From an uncultured Paracoccus sp. (GTDB lineage: Bacteria > Pseudomonadota > Alphaproteobacteria > Rhodobacterales > Rhodobacteraceae), in NCBI RefSeq assembly GCF_946221145.1, contig NZ_CAMIOH010000074.1:1-13981 (forward strand): DNA of 13,981 nt. The letters are read 5' to 3'. Every line of letters starts with the position of its first letter. The first letter of the stretch is position 1. Of this stretch, positions 1 through 7,092 are shown in pieces. The notes under the pieces are model-generated. The model made no database searches. It was given only the letters and a program-made list of their open reading frames with translations, and was not told the origin of the DNA. The translations under genes were made by a program, and so were the position numbers.

Positions 1-336
1 CTCGTTAAGGCGGACTCTAGTCGCAGTTGGAGGAAAAATCCCGTGGCAGGTCAGAGATACCACATCAAGCTTCGCGGCGAGTCCATGAGGCGGAGTGACG
101 CGTCCTTCGACAGCCTTTGACACTCCTGACGCCAGCGCCGAGCCAGCAACGCTGTGGCGCTGGCGTGTATCAGAATGGCTGCTGAATGCGGACGATAGCT
201 GATGCTGAACTGTGCGAGTGTATGCATGATGTTCCATCCTGCTCAAGAGTTGGAGCCTCTGGCAAATCCGGCGCGGTCCGAGTGCAGCGAAGGGCCGCGA
301 TCTGACCCGGCGCTTGCTGCCATCATTCGCAACAGA
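1..336. other. Left-edge stretch without a convincing gene
   Basis: I see no recognisable gene in these 336 bases. A minus-strand frame is open from an ATG at 235-237 off the left edge (79 codons). Its codons lack the G/C-ending preference of the neighbouring genes and the translation resembles no family I know. The only clear structure is a perfect 11-bp inverted repeat (listed separately). The lower third-position GC and lack of homology would suit intergenic or decayed mobile DNA, but I cannot name an element. Confidence 0.4.
129..166. repeat. Perfect 11-bp inverted repeat (hairpin)
   Basis: ACGCCAGCGCC at 129-139 is followed by a 16-base spacer and its exact reverse complement GGCGCTGGCGT at 156-166. 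The arm is very GC-rich and would form a stable RNA hairpin on either strand. No T-run follows on either side, so a classical intrinsic terminator is unlikely. It could be a rho-dependent or decayed terminator for the minus-strand regulator gene ending at 337, or part of an old mobile-element end. Confidence 0.5.
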
Positions 337-1773
337 TTATCCTTCCTCGAACCGAAAGATCGCCAGGCTGCGTTCGCGTTCGTTGACAGCCAGCCGCCGA
401 TTGATCGGCGCGTGGGCGCGGGCGGCGCAGTTCTGGCGTTCGCACAGATAGCAGTTCAGGCCGATATCGACGGGCTTCGTGCGCTCCAGGTCGATGCCGT
501 CGGCATAGACCAGGCGCGGGGCATAGGCCACGTCGCAGCCCAGGCCGATCGCCAGCCGCTGCGCGGGCGCGCCGTGGCTGCCGCCGGCACGCCGCACCGT
601 GCGCGCGATCGAGAAATAGCTGGCGCCCTCAGGCATGCGGATGACCTGGGTCTGGACCTGATCGGGCGTCTCGAAGGCGGAATGGATGTTCCACAGCGGA
701 CAGGTGCCGCCAAAGCGCGAAAACGGAAACCGGCCGGCGCTGAAGCGTTTCGAGATATTCCCCGCCCGGTCCACCCGCACGAAAAAGAACGGAATGCCGC
801 GCGCATCGGGGCGTTGCAGCGTGGACATGCGATGGGCCGTCTGCTCGAAACTGGTGCCGAAGCGGTGGCTGAGCAGTTCGACATCATAGCGCGTGCCTTC
901 GCAGGCGGCCAGAAAGCGGCCATAGGGCATCAGCAGCGCGGCGGCAAAGTAATTGGCCAGGCTGACGCGCATCAGGCTGATCGCGGCCGGATCGTCCAGC
1001 GCGGCATCGTCCACCAGGGCGGCGATGGTCTCTTCGGCCTCGAGCCGCGCCAGCAGCACGCCGATCTGAAAGCGGCGGCTGGGCTGGCCCAGCAGTTCGG
1101 ACAGCAGCAGTTCTTTGCGATGCTGGTCAAAGCGGCGCAGCTGTTCGCCCATCACCGGCGCGGGCAGGATGCGGACCTGAATGCCATGCGCCCCCAGCCG
1201 GGCGCTTAGCGCGACGTGGGGCTCATTGCGATGCAGCGCCAATTCGCTGGCCAAGGCCTCGGCCGCGCGGTCCAGCGCATCGACATGGTTGCCGCGGGCA
1301 TAGAACCACGCCCGCACACGTTCGACCGGGCGCGAGGTTTCGGCCAGGGCCTCGACCTTGTCGCGGTCGGTCATCGGATTGGCGTCGGCCTGCGGCAGGG
1401 CCAGCGCCTGACGATAGCGGTCGTGCAGCCTGACAAAGGCCGCAGCGATCCGGGGCGAGGATTGCAGCACGGCCTCGATTTCCGCGCGCGGCAGGCTGCC
1501 GCTTTCCAGCGCCGGATCCTTCAGCGCCGCGCCGAAATCCGCCGCCAACTGCGCATCGGCCGAGGGCGCGAGTTCGGCGATATTCAGGTCATAGACAGCC
1601 GCCAGTTGCATCAGCAACCGGGCCGAGGCAGGCCGCTGGTCGGATTCGATCAGCGTGATGTAGCTGGCGGACACCTGCAATTCGGCGGCCATCTGCGCCT
1701 GCGTCAGGCCCAGCGACTGGCGCAGCACGCGCAGCCTTTGCCCGATGATCAGCTTTTCCGTCCGTGCTGCCAT
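337..1773 (-). CDS. Short-chain acyl-CoA-type transcriptional regulator (ScfR/RamB family), glyoxylate-bypass associated
   Basis: A 478-residue cytoplasmic DNA-binding protein. Residues ~9-62 form an XRE/Cro helix-turn-helix (LGLTQAQMAAELQVSASYIT). Residues ~215-325 resemble an ImmA/IrrE (M78) domain: LANYFAAALLMPYGRF is the usual family strand-helix, but the HExxH metal motif is absent, as expected for this regulatory family. The C-terminal part (~330-450) carries FGGTCPLWNIHSAF and a C-x2-C-x4-C cluster (Cys441, 444, 449), plus Cys358 and Cys413. Relatives are RamB of corynebacteria, mycobacterial PrpR and PccR of Rhodobacter sphaeroides, which respond to short-chain acyl-CoA. It diverges from aceB across a 146-bp gap with repeated TGACAA/TTACAA motifs, so control of aceBA and of itself is the natural inference. 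Family call is firm. Ligand and target are inferred from position. Confidence 0.88.
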   Translation of the reverse strand: MAARTEKLIIGQRLRVLRQSLGLTQAQMAAELQVSASYITLIESDQRPASARLLMQLAAVYDLNIAELAPSADAQLAADFGAALKDPALESGSLPRAEIEAVLQSSPRIAAAFVRLHDRYRQALALPQADANPMTDRDKVEALAETSRPVERVRAWFYARGNHVDALDRAAEALASELALHRNEPHVALSARLGAHGIQVRILPAPVMGEQLRRFDQHRKELLLSELLGQPSRRFQIGVLLARLEAEETIAALVDDAALDDPAAISLMRVSLANYFAAALLMPYGRFLAACEGTRYDVELLSHRFGTSFEQTAHRMSTLQRPDARGIPFFFVRVDRAGNISKRFSAGRFPFSRFGGTCPLWNIHSAFETPDQVQTQVIRMPEGASYFSIARTVRRAGGSHGAPAQRLAIGLGCDVAYAPRLVYADGIDLERTKPVDIGLNCYLCERQNCAARAHAPINRRLAVNERERSLAIFRFEEG

Positions 1774-1787
1774 ATGCGGTCGCCCAT

Positions 1788-1895
1788 CTTACAAAACTTA
1801 CACATCAGCCCGGCGTCATCTGACAAGAGTGACAATGAAACCCCTTTGTCTCACGTCGATGCTGCATGCGCGAAATAACATTACTAACCTGACAA
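1788..1895. promoter_or_regulatory. Divergent control region with repeated TTACAA/TGACAA motifs
   Basis: The gap between the divergent regulator (start 1773) and aceB (start 1920) contains CTTACAAAACTTACA at 1788-1802, TGACAAGAGTGACAA at 1821-1835 (two TGACAA copies 9 bp apart), a roughly inverted TTTGTC at 1845-1850, and a further TGACAA at 1890-1895. Tandem half-sites with about one helical turn spacing suit a dimeric or oligomeric regulator, presumably the adjacent ScfR protein. Operator function is inferred. I could not pick a convincing -35/-10 pair. Confidence 0.4.
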
Positions 1896-1919
1896 TATAC
1901 GGAATCACCGGAGCTTGTC

Positions 1920-3545
1920 ATGCCCCTCGATCACTCTGCCACTGCCCTCCAGCCGCCCGTCGTCCTGCGCTCGGTTCCCGGCGCAGATCACGTCCTGACC
2001 GCCGAGGCGCTGGCCTTTGTCGGCCAGCTTCAGGCCCGGTTCGGCCTGCGCCTGCACAGCCTGATGGTCGCCCGCCAGCGCCGCCAGGACCGCTTTGACC
2101 GGGGCGAGCTGCCCGATTACCTGCCCGAGACGCAGCAGATCCGCCAGGGCATCTGGCAGGCAGCGCCGGTGCCGGATGCGCTGCTGGACCGCCGGGTCGA
2201 GATCACCGGTCCGGTGGACCGCAAGATGATGATCAACGCGCTGAATTCCGGCGCCAAGGTCTTCATGGCGGATTTCGAGGATGCGACCGCGCCCAGCTTT
2301 GCCAATATCATCGCGGGCCATGCCAATCTGCTGGATTACCGCGACGGCACGCTGTGCCATGACGACCCGAAAACCGGGCGCAGCTATCAGGTCGGACCGA
2401 ACCCGGCGCTGCTGATCCTGCGCCCGCGCGGGCTGCATATGGCCGAAGCCAATGTCATCATCGGCGGCCAGCCGGTTTCGGCGGCGCTGTTCGATTTCGG
2501 GCTGGCGCTGTTTCACACCGGCCGGGCGCTGGCGGCCTCGGGGCGGGGGCCGTTCTTCTATCTGCCCAAGCTGGAAAGCCACCGCGAGGCGCGGCTGTGG
2601 AACGACATCTTCCTGTTCGCGCAGGACAAGGTCGGGCTCGCCCCGGGCACGATCAAGGCGACCGTGCTGATCGAAACCCTGCCCGCCGCCTTCGAGATGG
2701 ATGAGATCATCTGGGAACTGCGCGACCATATCGCCGGGCTGAACTGCGGCCGCTGGGATTATATCTTCAGCTATATCAAGACGCTGCGCAATCACGGCGC
2801 CTATGTTCTGCCCGACCGGGCCGAGGTCACCATGGACCGCGCTTTTCTGGCGACCTATGCGGCGCGGCTGGTCAAGGTCTGCCACCGGCGGGGCATTCAC
2901 GCCATGGGCGGCATGTCGGCGGCGATCCCGGTCAAGGGCGATCCGGCCGCGCATGAGGCGGCCCTGGCACAGGTCCGCGCCGACAAGCTGCGCGAGGTCG
3001 AGCTGGGCCATGATGGCACCTGGGTCGCGCATCCCGATCTGGTTCCCGTGGCGCGCGCTGTCTTTGACGCGGCCATGCCCGGCCCGAACCAGATCCGCCG
3101 CCCGCGTCAGGATTACCGGATCGAGCCGGCCAAGCTGCTGGCCCCGCATCAGGGCCAGATCACCGAAGCCGGGGTTCGCCACAACATCCATGTCGCGGTC
3201 GAATATCTGGCGCAGTGGTTGCAGGGCCGGGGCGCGGTTCCCATCGACAACCTGATGGAGGACGCCGCCACCGCCGAGATCTGCCGCGCGCAGCTGTGGC
3301 AATGGCGCCGGCATGACGCGCCGATCCTGATGGCGGATGGCAGCGAGGCGCGTTTGACCGAGGACGGCTTCGGCGCGCTGATGCAGCAGGAAATCGTGGC
3401 CATCCTGGACCGGATCGGGCCGAACGGCTTTCACCGGGGCCACTACGCGACCGCGACCCGCATCGTGCAAGAGGCCGTTCTGGCCGAGACCCTGCCCGAT
3501 TTCATCACCACGCCGGCCTGTCAGGTCCTGAACGCATTGGACTGA
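1920..3545 (+). CDS. aceB: Malate synthase A
   Basis: Condenses glyoxylate with acetyl-CoA to give malate, the second step of the glyoxylate bypass, in the cytoplasm. The 541-residue length fits isoform A (about 530-540), not the ~720-residue isoform G. Seen directly: GAKVFMADFEDATAP at 111-125; the Arg-bearing LRPRGLH at 167-173; the malate synthase signature RDHIAGLNCGRWDYIF at 268-283; and NLMEDAATAE at 444-453, which carries the acidic pair (Glu447, Asp448) that includes the catalytic base position of the family. The ATG at 1920 is preceded by GGAG at a suitable distance. It is followed 113 bp downstream by aceA on the same strand and diverges from an ScfR regulator. All key motifs are intact. 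Confidence 0.97.
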   Translation: MPLDHSATALQPPVVLRSVPGADHVLTAEALAFVGQLQARFGLRLHSLMVARQRRQDRFDRGELPDYLPETQQIRQGIWQAAPVPDALLDRRVEITGPVDRKMMINALNSGAKVFMADFEDATAPSFANIIAGHANLLDYRDGTLCHDDPKTGRSYQVGPNPALLILRPRGLHMAEANVIIGGQPVSAALFDFGLALFHTGRALAASGRGPFFYLPKLESHREARLWNDIFLFAQDKVGLAPGTIKATVLIETLPAAFEMDEIIWELRDHIAGLNCGRWDYIFSYIKTLRNHGAYVLPDRAEVTMDRAFLATYAARLVKVCHRRGIHAMGGMSAAIPVKGDPAAHEAALAQVRADKLREVELGHDGTWVAHPDLVPVARAVFDAAMPGPNQIRRPRQDYRIEPAKLLAPHQGQITEAGVRHNIHVAVEYLAQWLQGRGAVPIDNLMEDAATAEICRAQLWQWRRHDAPILMADGSEARLTEDGFGALMQQEIVAILDRIGPNGFHRGHYATATRIVQEAVLAETLPDFITTPACQVLNALD

Positions 3546-3576
3546 CATGGACCCGATCACCACGCTTTCCCCCTTT

Positions 3577-3603
3577 GGCGGGCCGGTTCCGGCTGTCCCC
3601 GCC
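3577..3603 (+). repeat. Small hairpin in the aceB-aceA intercistronic gap
   Basis: GGCGGG at 3577-3582 pairs with CCCGCC at 3598-3603. Nested CCGG segments inside could pair as well. There is no T-run, so it is unlikely to stop transcription. It may mark an mRNA processing or stability point between aceB and aceA, which would allow unequal expression. The structure is visible and the role is guesswork. Confidence 0.25.
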
Positions 3604-3658
3604 ACGCCCCGACCCGCAGCCCGTGCTGCCGCAATCCCTGCTGTTGAAAGGAAGACCT

Positions 3659-5269
3659 ATGACGACCCGCAAGACTTTTTCGGAAATCCGGTCCGAGCTG
3701 ATGTCGCGCTACCCCTCCGGTCAGACGACCGGTGGCGTTTCGGTCGATGACATCGTGCAGTTGCGGCTGCAAAACACCTATGACACGCATCTGGACATCG
3801 CCCGCCAGATGGCCGGGGTGATGCGGGCCGACATGGCCGCCTATGACGCCGACAGCAGCAAGTTCACCCAGTCGCTGGGCTGCTGGTCGGGCTTTCACGC
3901 CCAGCAGATGATCAAATCGGTGAAACGCCTGCGCGGCACGGCCAAGGGCACCTATGTCTATCTCTCGGGCTGGATGGTCGCGGGTCTGCGCAACCGCTGG
4001 GGCCATCTGCCCGACCAGTCGATGCATGAAAAGACCGCCGTGGCCGATCTGATCCAGGAAATCTATGTCTCGCTGCGCCAGGCGGATGAGGTCGCGCTGA
4101 ACGATCTGTTCAAGGTGCTGAAGGATGCCCGGACCGATGCGGAACGCGATGCGGCGATCGACGCCATCGACAGCTTTGAATCGCATGTCGTGCCGATCAT
4201 CGCCGATATCGACGCCGGTTTCGGCAATGAACATGCCACCTATCTGCTGGCCAAAGAGCTGATCAAGGCCGGTGCCTGCTGTCTGCAGATCGAAAACCAG
4301 GTCTCGGACGCCAAGCAATGCGGCCATCAGGATGGCAAGGTGACCGTCCCGCGCGAGGATTTCATCGAAAAGCTGCGCGCCTGCCGTCTGGCCTTTGAGG
4401 AGTTGGGCGTCGATGACGGCGTGATCGTGGCGCGCACCGACAGCCTTGGCGCCGGGCTGACGCAAAAGGTGCCGGTCAGCCAACGCCCCGGCGATCTGGC
4501 CAGCGACTATATCAAATGGCTGAAGACCGAGCCGATCTCGGACGCCAATCCGATCCGCGAGGGCGAGCTGGCGATCTGGCAGGGTGGCGCCTTCCAGCGT
4601 CCGGTGCGGCTGCCGAACGGGCTGTTCCCATTCAAGGACAACACCGGCCGCGCCCGGGTGATCGAGGATTGCATCGCCAGCCTGAACGAAGGCGGCGCCG
4701 ACCTGCTGTGGATCGAGACCGACACGCCCAATGTCGATGAAATCGCCGGCATGGTCGCCGAGATCCGCAAACAGGCGCCCAAGGCCAAGCTGACCTATAA
4801 CAACTCGCCCAGCTTCAACTGGACGCTGAACCTGCGCAAGCAGGTCCGCGCGCAATGGCTGGCCGAGGGCAGGATCACGGATGCCGATTATCCCGACGGC
4901 AACGAGCTGATGCGCGCCGATTACGACGCGACTGATCTGGGCCGCGAGGCGGATGCCCGCCTGCAACGCTTCCAGACCGACATCTCGGCCCGCGCGGGCG
5001 TGTTCCACAACCTGATCACGCTGCCGACCTTCCACCTGACCGCGAAATCGGTGGATGAGCTGTCGCGCGGCTATTTTGGCGAGGACAAGATGCTGGCCTA
5101 TGTGAAAACCGTGCAGCGCGAGGAGATCCGGCGCGGGATCAGCGCGGTCAGGCACCAGCACGAGGTCGGCTCGGATCTGGGCGACACGTTTAAGGAAATG
5201 GTAGGCGGCGAACGTGCGCTGAAGGCGGGCGGTCATGCCAATACCATGAACCAGTTCGCCGCCGAGTAG
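3659..5269 (+). CDS. aceA: Isocitrate lyase
   Basis: Cleaves isocitrate to glyoxylate and succinate, diverting carbon from the decarboxylating steps of the TCA cycle. 536 residues from the ATG at 3659, which sits behind AAAGGAAG. The same frame is open further upstream, but that stretch has no good ribosome site. The active-site Cys is 221, in KQCGH (219-223) followed by QDGKVTVP. This is the variant of the ~530-residue isocitrate lyases of pseudomonads and many proteobacteria, in place of KKCGH in the E. coli-type enzyme. Substrate-binding IADIDAGFGN (181-190) and NNSPSFNW (381-388) are present. It forms an operon with aceB and ends before a strong terminator. The pair makes a complete bypass. 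Confidence 0.97.
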   Translation: MTTRKTFSEIRSELMSRYPSGQTTGGVSVDDIVQLRLQNTYDTHLDIARQMAGVMRADMAAYDADSSKFTQSLGCWSGFHAQQMIKSVKRLRGTAKGTYVYLSGWMVAGLRNRWGHLPDQSMHEKTAVADLIQEIYVSLRQADEVALNDLFKVLKDARTDAERDAAIDAIDSFESHVVPIIADIDAGFGNEHATYLLAKELIKAGACCLQIENQVSDAKQCGHQDGKVTVPREDFIEKLRACRLAFEELGVDDGVIVARTDSLGAGLTQKVPVSQRPGDLASDYIKWLKTEPISDANPIREGELAIWQGGAFQRPVRLPNGLFPFKDNTGRARVIEDCIASLNEGGADLLWIETDTPNVDEIAGMVAEIRKQAPKAKLTYNNSPSFNWTLNLRKQVRAQWLAEGRITDADYPDGNELMRADYDATDLGREADARLQRFQTDISARAGVFHNLITLPTFHLTAKSVDELSRGYFGEDKMLAYVKTVQREEIRRGISAVRHQHEVGSDLGDTFKEMVGGERALKAGGHANTMNQFAAE

Positions 5270-5316
5270 CCGGAATCCGGCCGACAGTCCTTCTGGCGTT
5301 GGAGCTGTTGGCTGGT

Positions 5317-5346
5317 GCGCCGTCCCGCATGGGGCGGCGCGTTTTT
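5317..5346 (+). terminator. Intrinsic terminator after aceA
   Basis: GCGCCGTCCC (5317-5326), a GCAT loop, then GGGGCGGCGC (5331-5340) form a 10-bp stem with one G-U pair. GTTTTT (5341-5346) follows at once. This is a textbook rho-independent terminator 47 bp past the aceA stop, closing the aceBA transcript. Confidence 0.88.
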
Positions 5347-5389
5347 CTTGGCGTGCCCCGGCATACACCCACCCGCTGGTCCTGTTGCT

Positions 5390-5456
5390 GGCCACAGGTG
5401 ATTCCCGGTTGGAACGCCGGATGACAAGGGAATGCCGTGCGCCAATTCCGCGACTG
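5390..5456 (+). pseudogene. Truncated 5' half of a cobalamin riboswitch
   Basis: ACAGGTG at 5394-5400, a CCGG...CCGG hairpin (5405-5420), ATGACAAGGGAA at 5421-5432, CGTG at 5436-5439 and AATTCCGCGACTG at 5444-5456 occur in the order and spacing of the 5' half of a cobalamin aptamer. The intact copy at 13304-13476 shows AGGTG, hairpin, TAAAAGGGAA, then AATCCGGAACTG in the same order. Here the sequence departs after GACTG. The conserved CCCCCGCAACTGT block and the GCCACTGG B12 box are missing, so it cannot fold a full aptamer. TGCCGTGC also departs from the TGCGGTGC needed to pair with CCGC, which fits decay. It lies just after the aceA terminator and runs straight into a permease tail. The assignment rests on motif order, without a covariance-model search. 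Confidence 0.5.
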
Positions 5457-5561
5457 GCTGCGCCGCGTGGTCATGGCCCCCGAGATCTGTCCATCGGCAT
5501 CGTCACCGGGCTGGTCGGCGGGGTGTTCTTCATCTGGATGGTGTCGCGCGGGCGGGCATGA
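5440..5561 (+). pseudogene. C-terminal remnant of a FecCD-family (BtuC/siderophore) ABC permease
   Basis: Positions 5487-5558 read LSIGIVTGLVGGVFFIWM and a short basic tail before TGA at 5559-5561. This is the standard last transmembrane helix of FecCD-type permeases, which usually end ...APRELPIGIVTALIGAPFF. The preceding residues DWLRRVVMAP are read in a different frame (codons in phase with 5437). The two parts join as ...MAPRDLSIG... if one C is restored to the run at 5477-5481, so there is a one-base deletion. The other ~300 residues of the permease are absent. The fragment abuts a half cobalamin riboswitch, which suggests a B12 transporter (BtuC-like), but iron-siderophore permeases share this tail. 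Not expected to be functional. Confidence 0.5.
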
Positions 5562-5577
5562 ACCCCTTCGCGGCTGT

Positions 5578-6969
5578 TCAATCGGCCCCGCTGGAATAGG
5601 GGGCAAAGCGGGCCTCGTCCGTGGTCACCGCAAGCGGGCGCCCCACCATGGGGAATGCGCGCTGCGGACAGGCGCTGCGTTCGCACAGCTTGCAGCCCGG
5701 CCCGATCCGCGTCGCCTGCGTCGGGTTGCGCAGATCAAGGCCGCGCGCATAGACCAGCCGCTCGGCATGGGTCAGGTCGCAGCCAAGCGCCACGGCAAAG
5801 CGCTTGACCGGCGCGCCGAACCCGCCCTGACCGTGGCTGACCATCCGCGCGATCCACAGATAGCTGCGCCCGTCGGGCATTTGCGCCACCTGCCGCAGGA
5901 TCTCTCCGGGCCGGGAAAACGCCTCGTAGATGTTCCAAAGCGGGCATGAGCCGCCAATGCGCGAGAAATGAAAATCGGTCGCCGATTGCCGTTTCGAGAT
6001 ATTCCCGGCGCGATCCACGCGGATGAAAAAAAACGGCACGCCGCGCGCGTCGGCGCGTTGCAGGGTGGACAGGCGGTGGCAGGTGGTCTCGAACCCCACG
6101 CCATAGCGGCCTGCGATCAGGTCGATGTCATACCCCACCGCCTCGGCGGTTTTCAGGAAATCGCGATAGGGCAGGATCAGCGCGCCGGCATAGTAATTCG
6201 CCAGCCCGATCCGCAGCAGCGCCTGCGCATCGGGCGGCAGCGACGGATCATCCGACAGCCGTGCGATCAGGTCCGGCTGTTCCAGCAGGGCAAGCTGGGT
6301 CGCGATCTGATAGGCCTGCTGGCCGGGCTTCAGATGCGGCGCCAGCCGCAGGATCCGGGCCGAGGGATCGTAATGGCGCAACGCCTCGCCCTGCCGGGCC
6401 GCCGCGATGCGGATGCCATGGCGTCCGGCCAGCCTGTCGATCAGCCCCGGCAGCATCCGGCCCGGCGGCAGCGCCGCGCCGATGGTCTCGGCCGCCTCGT
6501 CCAGTTCGGCCACATGGTTGCGGCGTTCATAGAACCAGTCGCGCACCGCCTCGAATGCGGCGGGGGTGGCGGCGCTGTCGGGGCGGGTCAGGCGCCCGGC
6601 CAGCAGGTCGGCGCGTTCGGCGGTGTCGCGCAGGCGGGCCTGCATGGCGATGATCGCACGGGCGATGCCGGGCATATTGGCGGCCAGTTCCTTGACCTCG
6701 GCCAGACCGGCATCGGCGCCCTGATCGGCCAGCGCCGCGCGCAGATCGGCGATCATCCGGCCCTGATCGCCATCCGCGAACAGCTGCACGTCCAGACCAA
6801 AGGCCGCGTTCAGCCGCAACAGGACCGGCACGGTCAGCGGGCGCTGGTTGCGCTCGATCTGGTTCAGATAGCTGGGGCTGACCTCCAGCGCGCGGGCCAG
6901 GGCGGCCTGAGTCATGCCGCGTTCCTCGCGCAGGCGGCGCAGGCGCACGCCCATGAATGTCTTGCTCAT
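5578..6969 (-). CDS. Short-chain acyl-CoA-type transcriptional regulator (ScfR/PrpR/PccR family), methylcitrate-cycle associated
   Basis: 463 residues from the ATG at 6967-6969, preceded by GAAGG 8 nt upstream. The frame is open 13 codons further, but those codons run through the operator-like repeats, so I prefer the later start. Residues ~7-60 are an XRE helix-turn-helix (GMTQAALARALEVSPSYLNQ). The middle carries the degenerate M78-like segment (LANYYAGALILPYRDF) without HExxH. The C-terminal region has IGGSCPLWNIYEAF, Cys397 and a C-x2-C-x4-C cluster (Cys426, 429, 434), aligning with the paralogue at 337-1773. Mycobacterial PrpR of this family activates methylcitrate genes and holds an iron-sulfur cluster, so these cysteines are candidate ligands. 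It diverges from the thioesterase-prpDCB operon, which it most likely controls in response to propionyl-CoA or a related acyl-CoA. Confidence 0.88.
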   Translation of the reverse strand: MSKTFMGVRLRRLREERGMTQAALARALEVSPSYLNQIERNQRPLTVPVLLRLNAAFGLDVQLFADGDQGRMIADLRAALADQGADAGLAEVKELAANMPGIARAIIAMQARLRDTAERADLLAGRLTRPDSAATPAAFEAVRDWFYERRNHVAELDEAAETIGAALPPGRMLPGLIDRLAGRHGIRIAAARQGEALRHYDPSARILRLAPHLKPGQQAYQIATQLALLEQPDLIARLSDDPSLPPDAQALLRIGLANYYAGALILPYRDFLKTAEAVGYDIDLIAGRYGVGFETTCHRLSTLQRADARGVPFFFIRVDRAGNISKRQSATDFHFSRIGGSCPLWNIYEAFSRPGEILRQVAQMPDGRSYLWIARMVSHGQGGFGAPVKRFAVALGCDLTHAERLVYARGLDLRNPTQATRIGPGCKLCERSACPQRAFPMVGRPLAVTTDEARFAPYSSGAD

Positions 6970-6970
6970 C

Positions 6971-7077
6971 TTCGCAACCTTCGCAAATTCCCTCGCAATC
7001 CTTGGCAAGATTACGCTTTTTCAGTAGTTTAACCGTGATCCCGCCTTGTGAATAGATGGCTTTGCAAATCTTGCGAA
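6971..7077. promoter_or_regulatory. TTCGCAA/TTTGCAAA operator array between regulator and prp operon
   Basis: Next to the regulator start are TTCGCAA at 6971-6977 and 6980-6986, TCGCAA at 6993-6998 and TTGGCAA at 7002-7008. Next to the thioesterase start are TTTGCAAA at 7061-7068 and TTGCGAA (the inverse orientation) at 7071-7077. R. sphaeroides PccR, of the same family, is reported to recognise paired TTTGCAAA-type elements. The sites flank both divergent starts, so autoregulation plus control of the operon is likely. The right-hand cluster ends only 15 bp before the thioesterase ATG at 7093, so binding there could block either initiation or translation-proximal transcription. Confidence 0.6.
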
Positions 7078-7092
7078 GGGATGGGACCGGCG

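Noticed and set aside
1..237. Minus-strand open frame (ATG at 235-237) running off the left edge, and a 58-codon frame at 51-227
   Set aside because: Codon use is unlike the host genes, no family is recognisable, and ribosome sites are weak. An open frame of this length is expected by chance at this GC content.
1905..3605. Long minus-strand open frame antisense to aceB
   Set aside because: It is a GC-skew shadow of aceB. Its translation is low-complexity and lacks family motifs, while the plus frame is an unmistakable malate synthase.
3547..3750. Plus-strand 67-codon frame in the aceB-aceA gap
   Set aside because: It overlaps the first 90 bases of aceA in another frame and has no ribosome site or recognisable content.
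3557..5395. Long minus-strand open frame antisense to aceA
   Set aside because: Shadow of isocitrate lyase. It also crosses the terminator and riboswitch scar.
5437..5949. GTG-initiated plus-strand open frame starting RQFRDWLRRVVMAP
   Set aside because: It begins inside the riboswitch remnant, crosses the permease frameshift, and continues antisense into the regulator. Only its first residues are meaningful, as part of the FecCD remnant.
6970..7008. Earlier in-frame ATG (7006-7008) for the prp regulator
   Set aside because: It would translate the operator-like TTCGCAA repeats and has no better ribosome site. The ATG at 6967-6969 starts right before the conserved helix-turn-helix.
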